Shown here: positions 1 through 10,806 of the stretch, piece after piece
How the letters are laid out: every line of letters starts with the position of its first letter
How positions within the stretch are numbered: the first letter of the stretch is position 1
Source: Owenia fusiformis
Taxonomy: Eukaryota > Annelida > Polychaeta > Sabellida > Oweniidae
Length of the DNA stretch: 64,000 nt
Direction of reading: 5' to 3'
NCBI GenBank assembly: GCA_903813345.2
Contig: CAIIXF020000003.1
Span: forward strand, 18,058,931 to 18,122,930
Position numbers and translations under genes: made by a program
Notes under the pieces: generated by a model
The model's input: only the letters and a program-made list of their open reading frames with translations
What the model was told of the DNA's origin: nothing
Databases searched by the model: none

Positions 1-60
1 ATATGTATGGTTTTATAGTGTGAAACTAATTAGTAAAAAATAATTAAGATTGATTTGAAG

Positions 61-264
61 AAAGTTTAAGGATTTTAAATGAGTCCAAAATTTGAAGAAT
101 TGTACAATATCAGGTCTGAATTTATGAATTTCAGGTATGACCTTGGATGACCCTTATGTTTTTTAAATCCTTCCCTCTTTGATGGTATTTATGGTTTTAT
201 AGTGTGGAACTAAGATGTAAAATATAATTTAGATGAATTCTAAGAAGGTTTAAGGATTTTTAAC
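61..264 (+). repeat. 180-bp satellite, first unit(s)
   Basis: One full unit and flanking parts of the degenerate ~180-bp tandem repeat that fills most of the first 3 kb. Landmarks are TTGTACAATATCAGGTCTGA, 'GACCTTGGATG', a 'CCCTCTTTGATG' block and 'GGAACTAAGATGTAAAA'. The array is cut here by the inverted-repeat element that begins at 265 and resumes at 1049. Confidence 0.85.
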
Positions 265-1048
265 TACCGTATTCTCTGTGATTAGCGCCCACTCTCTAAT
301 AAGCGCCCACCCCGCTTCACAAAGTTCAAGAAACATTGAGGAATCAACAAGAATTGAAGAATATATCAGGAAAAGAATATTTCTCAAAATCCAGGAGCGG
401 GCGATAATAGAGTACTTACCCTAAAACTGCTGTAAACACGACGCGTTTTGTAATTCTATGCATCCTCTCGATACATATCTATCGATGGGTGCTTCCCACA
501 CCATACCATGCTAATATTGTCTCCAAATAGTCCATAATGAATGAAGGAATTGTTCTTTATCGGCATTCAGAAATTTCAAAAGCTACTGCGCAGATGTTCT
601 GCGCATGTCAAGGTCGTGAACTTTCTGGTTTCTTTTTAATGTTTCTCGACTTTTACACGACTTTTGCACGAATAATGATGATCTCTCATCAAATTAGAAA
701 TAATGTATAACTTTAGATCGATATCCAGCAGTCTCTAGTGGAAATATTGAAGGTAATCGGCGATAATGACAAAGTGGGCGTGCCGGAAATAAATTAGACA
801 TAGACGGGTCTTCAACCACTGTCAATATTGTCTAAGCGATCTTTACCGTATTCTCTCCAATAACAGCACTTGTCATATTATTATAAAAATATGTTGAAGA
901 AAATGCATTCTTGTCAAGAAAAATTGCCATACATGAAATTCCTCGGGATTTCTGATTTCTTTCATACATGGGCGCTTATTAGAATGGTCTAAATAATGTA
1001 TTTTCAATTTTCTAAACGCCCTGGGCGCTAATTACAGAGAATACGGTA
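265..1048. mobile_element. Inverted-repeat DNA element interrupting the satellite
   Basis: The ends are inverted copies: TACCGTATTCTCTGTGATTA then GCGCCC on the left, and on the right the reverse complement of TACCGTATTCTCTGTAATTA then GCGCCC. Satellite sequence continues on both sides, so this ~784-bp block is an insertion. No open frame of useful size was seen, so it is probably non-autonomous. A similar terminal motif recurs inside at about 846 and again near 43921. The superfamily is not assigned because the target duplication is unclear. Confidence 0.7.
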
Positions 1049-2975
1049 GTTCAAAATTTGAAGAATTGTACAATATCAGGTCTGAATTTACGAATTTCAG
1101 GTAAGACCTTGGATGGCTCTTATGTTTTTACATCTGTCACTCTTTGATGATATGTATTGTTTTGTAGTGTGAAACTAAGATGTAAAAATGGTTTAAATGG
1201 TTTTGAAGAGTTTTTAGGGATTTCAATGAGTCCAAAATTTGAAGAATTGTACAATATCAGGTCTGAATTCTCTAATTTCAGGTATGACCTTGGACGACCC
1301 TTTTGTTTTTTACATCTGTTCCTCTTTGATGATATTTATGTTTTTAAAGTGTGAAACTAAGATGTAAAATATAATTTAGATGAATTTTAAGAGATTTAAG
1401 GATTTTAACAAGTTCCAAATTTGAAAAAATTGTACAATATCAGGTCTGAATTTATGAATTTCAGGTAAGACCTTGGATGGCTCTTATGTTTTACATTTGT
1501 CACTCTTTGATGATGTATTGTTTTGTAAAGTGGAACTAAGATGTTAAAAATGATTAAGATGGTTTTGAAGAGTGTTTAGGGATTTTAATGAGTCCAAAAT
1601 TTAAAGAATTATACAATATCAGGTCTGAATTTTCGAATTATAGGTATGACCTTGGACGACTCTTTTATTTTTTACATCTGTCCCTCTTTAATGACAGTTA
1701 TAGTTTTAAGGTATGGAACTAAGATGTAAAATATAGTTTAGATGAATTTAAAGAAGGTTTAAGGATTCTAACAAGTTCAAAATTTGAAGAATTGTACAAT
1801 ATCAGGTCTGAATTTGCAAATTTTAGGTAAGACCTTGGATGAGCCTTATATTTTTTTACACCTATCCCTCTTTGATGATATGTATGGTTTTGTAGTGTGG
1901 AACTAAGATGTAAAAAATAATTTAGATGCATTTTAAGAAGGTTTAAGGATTTTAATTTGAAGAATTGTACAATATCAGGTCTGCAATGAATGAATTTCAA
2001 GTATAACCTTGGTTAGTCCATATGATTTTAACACCTATCCCCTTTTCATGATATATTTGGTTTAGTTGTGTGGAAATATGTATAACATAATTTACATCGA
2101 TTTTAAAGAAGCTTAACATTTTAAACAAGTTCAAAATCTTGGCGTATTGTACAATATCAAATCTGAAATTAATGAATTTAAAGTATAACCTTGCTTGGCC
2201 CTTATATTTTTTACATCTATCCTTTTTTGATGATACATATGATTTAGAAGTGTGGAGCTAATATATAAAACATAATCAAGATGGGTTTTAAAGAAGTTTA
2301 AGGTTTTAAATAAGTTCAAATTTTCACAAATTGTACAATATCAGAGCTGATATTAATGAATTTTAGGTATTATGTTTTTTACATCTATCCCTTTTTGATG
2401 TCATATATGCTTTAGTAGTGTTGAACTAAGATGTAAAACAAAATTTAGACAGGTTTTAAAGAAGTTTAAGGTTTTAAACAAGTTCAAATTTTGACGAATT
2501 GTACAATATCAGAGCTGATATTAATGAATATTGGGTATTTAGGTGAGCCTTATGTTTTTTTACATCTATCCCTTTTTGATGACATATATGCTTTAGTAGT
2601 GTTGAACTAAGATGTTAAACACAATTTAGACAGGTTTTAAAGAAGCTTAAGGTTTAAACAATATAAAAAATTGAAAAATTGTATAATAACAGGTCTGGAA
2701 TTTATTAATTTTAGGTATAACTGTGAATGGCCCTTATTCGTTTTTTACATATATCTCTCTATGATAAAAATATGGTTTTGTAGTATGAAACTAAGATGTA
2801 AAACATAATTTAGATGGGTTTTAAGGAGGTTTAGGGTTTTAAACCTGTTCAAAACTTGACAAATTGTACAATATCATATCTTCTGACATTAACGAATTTC
2901 AGGTATGTATCTCTCTATGATTTAGTAGTATGGAACTTAGATGTAAAACGTAATTTAAATGGGTTTTAAGGAAGT
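1049..2975 (+). repeat. 180-bp satellite array, forward orientation
   Basis: About ten to eleven imperfect head-to-tail units. The landmark TTGTACAATATCAGG recurs near 1067, 1249, 1432, 1610, 1794, 1967, 2148, 2330, 2500, 2678 and 2860, so the period is 170-184 bp. Units grow more diverged toward the right. Small open frames in both directions here are by-products of the repeat. The same family returns in the opposite orientation at 8955-10080. Confidence 0.9.
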
Positions 2976-3215
2976 TTAAAGGCAGAATCAGATCTATGGG
3001 TGTGACAAAATTACAAGCAACATGTACAGTTCATGTATCAATCTATTCCTTACAATCTCAAATACAATATCTCCAAAAAGATTCACGATGTGTTAAGTTT
3101 AAAGGCAGAATCAGATCTATGGGTGTGACAAAATTACAAGCAACATGTACAATTCATGTACCAATCTATTCCTTACAATCTCAAATTCAATATCTCCAAA
3201 AAGATTCACGATGTG
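2976..3215 (+). repeat. 123-bp tandem duplication
   Basis: Two direct copies of a 123-bp block that starts 'GGCAGAATCAGATCTATGGG', at 2981 and 3104. They differ at only a few positions. The second copy is cut at 3215 by the LTR retrotransposon, whose 5-bp target duplication ATGTG is the last motif of this block. The short frame across both copies is explained by the duplication. Confidence 0.85.
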
Positions 3216-3516
3216 TGTGAACGAAAGATTACCTTAGCATGTTGTTCTTGTCTCCTTGTTGGTAAGATGTTTCTTTCGTTTGTAATTTGTAACTTATCTT
3301 GATTATCTAACTTATCTAAAGTGTGCACACCTAAAATTATATCTAAAACTAATCTTCAACTGCCTATGTCTTTACATGTGGACAACCTGGGCTCAACTGA
3401 CTAGTTTGGCCTCTATAGCATAATTAGCCCTTTTAAATCTCTGGTTACCTTTAAAATAACTTGGTATTGAGGCAATTTAGCCCTTGTAGTAAGTTTCTCT
3501 TCTTATTTATATTACA
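3216..3516 (-). repeat. 3' LTR (left copy on + strand)
   Basis: 301 bp from TGTGAACGAAAG to TTATATTACA in + orientation. It is the 3' LTR because the element is read on the minus strand. No difference from the 8283-8583 copy was found by eye. Confidence 0.93.
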
Positions 3517-3532
3517 TCTCCCCCCTTCTTGA
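3517..3532 (-). promoter_or_regulatory. Polypurine tract next to the 3' LTR
   Basis: Read on the minus strand, the bases just before the 3' LTR are AAGAAGGGGGGAGA. This is the purine run expected to prime plus-strand DNA synthesis. The position directly against the LTR fits the family. Confidence 0.75.
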
Positions 3533-3713
3533 GTTTGTCGTTACTCAGACAAGCTGTCATTTTAAAAACATAAATCCTGCTACTTGCAACGATAAAATTA
3601 AAAATTAATTTGGATGAATTTTCCAAAATGCAAAAGTACTTCTTCCTTCTTTCCGTCAATTTACAAATTCAGCTTCTAAATGTCAATATCATTTTACTAA
3701 TCATACATTCAGG

Positions 3714-6700
3714 TTATAGCCTGGATAGACAATCAGCTGCTGCATTGTACTTTCCTGGTCTGTGTTTCAATTCAAATTTGTACTGCTGCAGAATGAGTAT
3801 CCATCTACTAAGTCTTTGATTTGTGTTTTTCATTTCATTCAACCATTTCAATGGGTTATGGTCAGTGACTATTTCAAATTGCTTACCAAGTAAGTAATAT
3901 CTCATGTGTTCTACTGACCAAACTATTGCTAAGCATTCTTTTTCTATAACTGCATAGTTTCTCTCTTGTGGAAGCAGTTTCCTACTGGCATACATGACAG
4001 GGTGTTCACCATCGTCAAATATTTGACTCAATACACCGCTGATTCCAACTTCAGAGGCATCAGTTATCACGATGAACATTCTGCCAAAATCTGGACTTCT
4101 CAGAATTGGTTCAGTAGCCAGTGCTTCTTTCAGCTTCTTTGTAGCATCATCTACTTCTTTACTGTATGGTAAGTTTGTTGGTACACTCTTCTTGGTAAGT
4201 TCTGTCAATGGAAAAGCTATGTGAGCATAATCTGGGATAAATTTCCTGTAATATCCAGTCATCCCCAGGAAGGTTCTCAGCTTCTTCTTGGTAGTTAGTT
4301 TTCCTAATTTCTCTATGGCTTCTATTTTAGAATTGCTTGGTTTCACTTTGCCATCTCCTACTATGTGTCCAAGGTATTCAATCTCTTTGTAGCCAAACTT
4401 ACACTTTGATGGTTTCACTGTAAGGTTATGTTTTCTCAGTTTCTCCATTATAACTTGTATGTGTGTAAGATGATCTTCAAAATATGTACTAAAGATGACC
4501 ACATCATCGAAATAAGCTGCGGCAAAATCTTCAGATCCTTGGATCATCATATCCATAGCTCGTTGAAAAGAAGCAGGGGCGCCATGCAGCCCAAATGGCA
4601 TTCTAACGAACTGGAATGTTCCAAATGGCGTAAGGACACTAGTCTTCTCTTTGTCAGCCTCATTCAAGGGTAGTTGCCAAAATCCTCTACAAAGGTCAAT
4701 AACAGATATAAACACTGCCGTTGACAGTCCATCAATGATGACATCTATTCTGGGCATGACATATGCATCAAATTGTGTCACTTTGTTCAGGTCACGGAAA
4801 TCAACACATAGCCTGATATCTCCATCTTTCTTTGGAACAATAACTAAATTCGATCCCCATTCACTGTTTGATGGTTCCATGATACCATTCTCAACTAGTT
4901 CGAGGATTTTAGTTTTCACTTTCTCTTGGTATGCATTAGGAAATCGTCGCAGTCTCTGTCTTACAGGTTTTGCATCTTTCGTTATGATGTGATGTACAAC
5001 CAAATCAGTAAGGCCTGGCTCGTCAGAAATTACATCATCATATCTGCTAAGGAGGTTTGTCAATTGAGTTTTCTCTGCTTCGGATATATCATTTGATGTA
5101 TCAACCATAGCTTTAGTCATCTTGTCAGCATTAATGATGGGCCATTGTTCTGTGGCAGACTCTTCATCTAAATCTCTCTCATCAATTGTATAGGAGAAGA
5201 AACTTGCATTTTCTCTCTCATAGTACTTCTTCAGTAGGTTAACATGGTACGTCTTTGTTTTCTTCTCATCTACTTGTATTTCATAGTTGACCTTGTTGAG
5301 TCGTCTGATCACAGTGTAAGGACCTTGCCATTTTGCTTCTAACTTCATCTCACTCGAGGGTAGTAGTAGTAAGACCGTTTCACCTGGTGTGTATTCAATA
5401 TCTCTCGATTTCTCATCATAATATCTCTTCTGTTTTTCTTGCGCACTTGCTGTATTTTCTTTACAAAGTTCTGCCATTGAGTCAAGCTTCTCTCTCATCT
5501 TGGTTACATAAGTGATGATGTTTTCTGGACTAGTTGCATTAGTTATCCATTGTTCACTTAGTATGTCAATAGGACCTCTTACTTGTCTCCCATACAACAA
5601 CTCAAATGGGGAGAATCCTGTTGATGCATGTGGTACTTCTCTGTATGCAAAGAGTAAATAGGGCAAGTAAATATCCCATCTTTCTGGTTCATCGCTCACA
5701 AATTTCTTCAGCATTTTCACAAGAACTCCATTAAATCGCTCCACTTGTCCATTTGTTTGTTGGTGGTAAGGAGTAGACTGTATTCCCTTGATTCCCATCA
5801 TGTTGTAGAGTTCTTTCAACAGTTTGGACATAAAGTTGGTGCCTTGATCAGAGAGTATTTCTCTCGCTACCCCAACTCGGCAAAATAGCGACATCAGTTC
5901 TTCTGCTATCTTCTTAGCATCTATCGTCTTCAATGGTACAGCATCAGGAAATTTTGTTCCATAGTCACCAGTGACAAGAATAAACTTGTTGCCTTTCTTT
6001 GATCTTGTGAGTGGACCAACAATATCCATGGCAATCTTGGTAAATGGCTCAGTGATGATGGGAAGAGGAATTAATTTCGCTCTGTTTGTTGTCATCTTTC
6101 TGGAAGTCTTTTGGCAAATGTCACACGACAGGCAAAATAATTTCACATCTCTGTGAATACCCGGCCAAAAGAATCGTTTTAAAACTCTATCTGTGGTCCT
6201 CTTGATACCCATGTGACCTGATAATGGTATATTATGTGCGAGTTCTAGGACTTTTCTTCTGCAACATCTTGGTAGTACTAACTGTTGTACTCTTTCACCA
6301 CTCATTTTGGTCGTCTCTCTCATCATCAAACCCTCCTTCATAATGAAGTATGGTGTTTGATTAGTGTCAAGGTCTTCTTTAAGTGATTTCTTGATAGTAC
6401 GAAGTGATGAATCATCATCTTGTAGAGTTGCAATATCTGCTTTTGTCAGCGTCTCAATATTAATAGTACTATCAGGAACAGTATTCATTTCTGTATATCT
6501 GTGTTTATCATGGCGTCTTTCACTCTTGGGTTTTCTTCTCTTTACTACATCAGCATCTTTGTTGAACAGATCATCATCAAACTTGAATGGAACATCACAA
6601 AAATCATCATCATCTACATCTACATCTTTAACAGGAGTGAGTTTCACATCAGCTTCAGAGTTCATCTTGTTATCATCAGCTTCACTCTGTATTGTCTGTT

Positions 6701-8234
6701 TCCATTGCTGCCGTGTAGTTACAAATGCATCATTCCTTCTTTTGTAAACATATTTGTTCATCTTATCAGTGTCCAGTTTGCTAAGAATATCTTGTCCAAT
6801 GATAACAGAGGCTGGCAAATCCTCTGAAACTACAGCTTGTACATTGTATGTCTCATCACCAATCTGTATGTCAGCAGAAGTAGTAGGATATGCCTTGCTG
6901 TCTCCGTGAACACATGTCATTCTTACTTGATCATTGTGCTTGACTGCATCTTGGTCAATAAGATCTCCATGCACAATAGTTTTACAGCTTCCTGTATCCA
7001 AAATCACCTCAATTTCATCATTGTTTAACATAGCTAAAACTGTTCCATCACCTCTTTGTAAATACTGTGTAAATATGTTATCAGCTGCTCTGCACAAGAA
7101 ACCACGTTTATTTCCAACATAACATTTTGAAGTGGTGTGCCCAAATTGACTGCATTTTTCACATTTAAGGGATGTGTCAACCTTACAATTTTCTGTAGGG
7201 TGAGCCTTGCCACAATTGTTGCACTTGACAGAACTTTTACTTTCAGTCCTGAGTCCTGATTTGCACTCATCCGACTTGTGCCCACTTTTACGGCATTTGA
7301 AACAAAGCGTTTCATTAGGGCAAGCTTTGGCTTGGTGCCCTGGCTCATTACAATTGTAACAGTTGTTGTGAGCGCCATCTGTCTTGTTGGCGTTGACATT
7401 TTTCTTCAAAGTTGTAATCTTGGTTTTGTTCCATACTGGTGGGTCACTTTTTCTGGCTTCTAAGAAGTTGTCAGCAAGCTTAACTACATCATCTGTTGTT
7501 TTAGCATCGTTTTCTTTCACCCATGTTTGAACATCAGTTGAAAGAGTATTAAGTAGTTGCTCCTTAAGAACTCTGTCTTTGATTTTGTCAATTGTGTCAG
7601 CATCTTTCATCCACTTCTTAAAGGTATCTTCCAGTCTGATTGTGAATGCTTTAATTCCTTCACCAGTGTTCCTCTTTAATGATCTAAAGCGTTTCCTGTA
7701 GGTTTCTTCATTGATAGAATATCTGTGAAGAATGGCTTCTTTAACGACATCATAATTTTTGGCATCTTCAACTGCAACACTCGCATATGCAGACTGTGCT
7801 TTACCAGTGAGATTTGGTCCTAATTTTAGTGTCCAGTATTCTCGCTTCCATTTGCACATCTCTGCAGTCCTCTCAAATACTGTGAGATAATTCTCGATGT
7901 CTTCATCATCCTTCATCTTCTGGATTTGTGGATCAGTTGGTTTCTTTCTTAACTCCAACTCTTGTTGTCTAAATTCCGCTCGTAATCGCCTTTCTTCCTC
8001 GAGTTCATCTCTGTGGATCTTTTCTTGTCTTAATCTCTCCTGTCTCTCTGCCTCTAAGAGGTTATGTTGTTCTTTAAGTTGGATCTGCATCATCATTTGT
8101 TGATGTTGACGTTCTGCTTCACTGTTTTTCATCATAGCAGCCATCATTGTCATCATTTGTTTCATTGGGTCCATGGTATCTCCTTGAGTCCCTTCTTCAT
8201 CAGCTTCATAAAATTCTTGTTTTTCTGTTGACAT
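3714..8234 (-). CDS. Gag-Pol polyprotein, integrase upstream of reverse transcriptase
   Basis: A single 1506-residue frame carrying all retrotransposition functions. Residues ~1-110 are glutamine/glutamate-rich and likely coiled coil. Gag follows, then CCHC-type knuckles from ~292 (CYNCNEPGHQAKAC) and ~311 (CFKCRKSGHKSDEC), with two more to about 375. The aspartic protease motif ILDTGS is near 412. The integrase zinc domain (H-x-H near 665, CLSCDIC near 700) and catalytic core follow: IAMDIVGP, LSDQGTNF and NGQVERF, with 35 residues between the second Asp and the Glu. A Pro/Trp-rich tail comes next. Reverse transcriptase then carries CVDFRDLN, MPFGLHGAPASFQ and YFDDVV (~1242), and RNase H carries TDASE (~1394), TDHNPLKW and AADCLSRL at the end. 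Standard gypsy elements place integrase last, so this order is the notable trait. The start chosen is the first Met after the leader. No stop or frameshift separates gag from pol, so how the Gag:Pol ratio is set is not visible. Confidence 0.95.
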   Translation of the reverse strand: MSTEKQEFYEADEEGTQGDTMDPMKQMMTMMAAMMKNSEAERQHQQMMMQIQLKEQHNLLEAERQERLRQEKIHRDELEEERRLRAEFRQQELELRKKPTDPQIQKMKDDEDIENYLTVFERTAEMCKWKREYWTLKLGPNLTGKAQSAYASVAVEDAKNYDVVKEAILHRYSINEETYRKRFRSLKRNTGEGIKAFTIRLEDTFKKWMKDADTIDKIKDRVLKEQLLNTLSTDVQTWVKENDAKTTDDVVKLADNFLEARKSDPPVWNKTKITTLKKNVNANKTDGAHNNCYNCNEPGHQAKACPNETLCFKCRKSGHKSDECKSGLRTESKSSVKCNNCGKAHPTENCKVDTSLKCEKCSQFGHTTSKCYVGNKRGFLCRAADNIFTQYLQRGDGTVLAMLNNDEIEVILDTGSCKTIVHGDLIDQDAVKHNDQVRMTCVHGDSKAYPTTSADIQIGDETYNVQAVVSEDLPASVIIGQDILSKLDTDKMNKYVYKRRNDAFVTTRQQWKQTIQSEADDNKMNSEADVKLTPVKDVDVDDDDFCDVPFKFDDDLFNKDADVVKRRKPKSERRHDKHRYTEMNTVPDSTINIETLTKADIATLQDDDSSLRTIKKSLKEDLDTNQTPYFIMKEGLMMRETTKMSGERVQQLVLPRCCRRKVLELAHNIPLSGHMGIKRTTDRVLKRFFWPGIHRDVKLFCLSCDICQKTSRKMTTNRAKLIPLPIITEPFTKIAMDIVGPLTRSKKGNKFILVTGDYGTKFPDAVPLKTIDAKKIAEELMSLFCRVGVAREILSDQGTNFMSKLLKELYNMMGIKGIQSTPYHQQTNGQVERFNGVLVKMLKKFVSDEPERWDIYLPYLLFAYREVPHASTGFSPFELLYGRQVRGPIDILSEQWITNATSPENIITYVTKMREKLDSMAELCKENTASAQEKQKRYYDEKSRDIEYTPGETVLLLLPSSEMKLEAKWQGPYTVIRRLNKVNYEIQVDEKKTKTYHVNLLKKYYERENASFFSYTIDERDLDEESATEQWPIINADKMTKAMVDTSNDISEAEKTQLTNLLSRYDDVISDEPGLTDLVVHHIITKDAKPVRQRLRRFPNAYQEKVKTKILELVENGIMEPSNSEWGSNLVIVPKKDGDIRLCVDFRDLNKVTQFDAYVMPRIDVIIDGLSTAVFISVIDLCRGFWQLPLNEADKEKTSVLTPFGTFQFVRMPFGLHGAPASFQRAMDMMIQGSEDFAAAYFDDVVIFSTYFEDHLTHIQVIMEKLRKHNLTVKPSKCKFGYKEIEYLGHIVGDGKVKPSNSKIEAIEKLGKLTTKKKLRTFLGMTGYYRKFIPDYAHIAFPLTELTKKSVPTNLPYSKEVDDATKKLKEALATEPILRSPDFGRMFIVITDASEVGISGVLSQIFDDGEHPVMYASRKLLPQERNYAVIEKECLAIVWSVEHMRYYLLGKQFEIVTDHNPLKWLNEMKNTNQRLSRWILILQQYKFELKHRPGKYNAAADCLSRL

Positions 8235-8261
8235 TGTGTTTGGTTTTTTCTTCTTCTGCCT

Positions 8262-8282
8262 TTAATCCCACCGCTGCCACCA
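8262..8282 (-). promoter_or_regulatory. Primer-binding site
   Basis: On the minus strand the bases directly after the 5' LTR read TGGTGGCAGCGGTGGGAT. The TGG start, complementary to a tRNA CCA end, is what a tRNA primer site should show. Which tRNA is used cannot be told without a tRNA set. Confidence 0.65.
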
Positions 8283-8583
8283 TGTGAACGAAAGATTACC
8301 TTAGCATGTTGTTCTTGTCTCCTTGTTGGTAAGATGTTTCTTTCGTTTGTAATTTGTAACTTATCTTGATTATCTAACTTATCTAAAGTGTGCACACCTA
8401 AAATTATATCTAAAACTAATCTTCAACTGCCTATGTCTTTACATGTGGACAACCTGGGCTCAACTGACTAGTTTGGCCTCTATAGCATAATTAGCCCTTT
8501 TAAATCTCTGGTTACCTTTAAAATAACTTGGTATTGAGGCAATTTAGCCCTTGTAGTAAGTTTCTCTTCTTATTTATATTACA
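8283..8583 (-). repeat. 5' LTR (right copy on + strand)
   Basis: 301 bp, identical by eye to 3216-3516. It holds the promoter of the minus-strand element. No clear TATA box was picked out. Confidence 0.93.
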
Positions 8584-8588
8584 ATGTG

Positions 8589-8954
8589 TTAAAAATTGAT
8601 GAAGTAATAATGGATTCAAAAAGCAAAAATGGGTGAAAATGTTTAAATTCTCCCAAATGGAAAAATAATACATTATTGTGGAAATCTTTATAGTTTTCCT
8701 GAAATATAGTGTGCACTTTGGGGATTATTAGCAAATAGACATGAAAAGGAATGACATAAGCCAGAAATATTCAAAAAGGTCCATGTGCAGTATGGCAAGT
8801 GATTTTAGACGGTCATATATTTCACCATGAGTACTTTCTCATGTTTCTGGGCATAAATACAGTGGTTTTTATTAAAAAATATATATTTCCTTTCAAGTGT
8901 AGTCCTCATGAAAAATTATAAATTGGGACCTCATGTCAACAATTTTTTCTAAAT
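8589..8954. other. Unannotated flank of the retrotransposon
   Basis: AT-rich sequence between the LTR element and the inverted satellite. No gene, RNA or clear repeat boundary was seen. Confidence 0.5.
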
Positions 8955-10080
8955 GTTTAGAGCCAACCAAGGTTATACTTGAAATGTAGTGTTAATTGCC
9001 AAATTAATATTGTACAATGCACCAAGATTTTGAACATGTGAAAATCACTAAACCTTCTTAAAATCCATCTTAATTGTTTTTTTACATCTTTTTTACATCT
9101 TAGTCTACACTACAAAACCATACATATCTTCAAAGAGGGACAAATGTAAACAATATATGGCTCACCAAAGGTCTTACTTGAAATTCGTAAATTCAGACCG
9201 GATATTATACAATTTTTCAAATTTTGAACATGTGAAAATCACTAAACCTTCTTAAAATCCATCTTAATTGTTTTTTTACATCTTTTTTACATCTTAGTTC
9301 CACACTACAAAACCATACATATCTTCAAAGAGGGACAAATGTAAACAATATATGGCTCACCAAGGGTCTTTCCTGAAATTCGTAAATTCAGACCGGATAT
9401 TATACAATTTTTCAAATTTTGAACTAGTTAAAATCCTTAAAGTCCTTAAACACTCTTAAAATTCATCTAAATTATATTTTACATTTTAGTTCGTTACTTT
9501 AAAAGCATAAATATCATTAAAGAGGGACAGATATAAAAACATAAGGGTCATCCAAGGTCATACCTTAAATTCGTAAATTCAGACCTGATATTGTACAATT
9601 CTTCAAATTTTGGACTCATTAAATTCTTTAAACCTCCTTCCACACCATCTAGGTTATTTCTTACATTTTAGTTTCACACTACAAAACCATAAATATCATC
9701 AAAGAGGGACAGATGTGAAAAATATATGGCTCACCAAAGGTCTCACCTGAAATTCGTAAAATCAGACCTGATATTGTACAATTCTTCAAATTTTGAACTT
9801 GTTAAAATCCTTAAACATTCTTAAAAACCATCTAAATTATTTTGTACATCTTAGTTCCACACTACAAAGCCATAAATATCATCAAAGGGGGACAGATGTA
9901 AAAAATCTAGGGCTCATCCAAGGCCTTACCTAAAATTTGTAAATTCAGACCTGATATTGTGAAATTCTTCGAATTTTGAACTTGTTTATATATTAAACTT
10001 CCTTAAAACCCATGTTAATTATTTTTTACATCTTAGTTCCATACTTCAAAACCATATTTATCATCAAAGAGGGATAGATC
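8955..10080 (-). repeat. 180-bp satellite array, reverse orientation
   Basis: About six units of the family seen at 61-2975, inverted. The landmark reads as GATATTGTACAATTCTTCAA near 9012, 9204, 9396, 9587, 9770 and 9952. The two leftmost full units share a long near-identical block ('GAACATGTGAAAATCACTAA'), so local duplication is recent. Together with the left array it forms a large, imperfect inverted arrangement around 2976-8954. Confidence 0.88.
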
Positions 10081-10798
10081 TGGAAACCATAGGCATCAGC
10101 TATAGTCATACACAAAATCACCCCTCTCAAAAATGTCAATTTTTCAAATAATCAACATTTTTTTTCTCGGCTCCTACAAATTCAATTAGTTTGAACCTTT
10201 CAGGGCTTATAGCCCTGCTACTGGGCACTTCACATGAAATTTTTCAATGTCTTCTAGTGTCTGATTGAAAAGTGAGGCTCTAAATAGTAAAAAAACGGAT
10301 CACGAATTTGCCCCCTGGGGTACATACTTTGTACTATTTTTCAAATTCTGTAGGAGTGATTGGCATTATTTATTTTGCAAATGATTCATATATATAATGT
10401 CTATGTATGTAACTTAAAAACATCAAGATATCTAAAATTATTGAAGATGAAAAAATTATTTTCCAGGGTAGGGGTGTTTTAGGGTGGTGGGGGGCTAACC
10501 CCTGAAAAAAAAGAATTATGTACCACTCTGTGAAGCTATCACCTAGGTAGAATTTTCATCCAAGACTTCCCTCTAACTGAAAATGCTGCCAAACCAACTA
10601 TACTCCATTTATTAAGAATTTTCCTCCTCGCTCTTAGAGTAACTATACAAGCATCAATTCATTTAGATTTTTTGGGATTTCATGAATAGTTCTTATACCA
10701 TTCATTAACATGGAATGGCGCTTTATGTTCATGAACAAATCTTGAACATGTTATAGTAATAATGTAGAAACAGAAAAGAACAGAATTGTTCAATTATT
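10081..10798. other. Unannotated AT-rich spacer
   Basis: No coding signal. A short G/T-rich stretch near 10465-10500 precedes an A run. Nothing else stands out. Confidence 0.5.
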
Positions 10799-10806
10799 GT
10801 TGTAAT

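Larger units (their letters stand above)
3216..8583 (-). mobile_element. Complete LTR retrotransposon, Ty3/gypsy class, Gmr1-like order
   Basis: A full-length 5368-bp element on the minus strand. Two 301-bp LTRs (3216-3516 and 8283-8583) begin TG and end CA and look identical by eye. The insertion is flanked by a 5-bp duplication ATGTG at 3211-3215 and 8584-8588. Inside are a primer-binding-like site, one long Gag-Pol frame and a purine tract. Identical LTRs, an exact target duplication and an open frame of 1506 codons all point to a recent and possibly still active copy. Gypsy class follows from the reverse transcriptase and RNase H motifs. Integrase before reverse transcriptase is the arrangement described for the Gmr1 group. 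Confidence 0.95.

Noticed and set aside
7034-7399. Minus-strand 121-codon frame
   Set aside because: Lies entirely within the Gag zinc-knuckle region in another frame. It shows no conserved motif and is a shadow of Gag-Pol.
8162-8395. Minus-strand 77-codon frame running from the LTR into gag
   Set aside because: Overlaps the true Gag-Pol start in another frame. It is only a leader artefact, with no motif.
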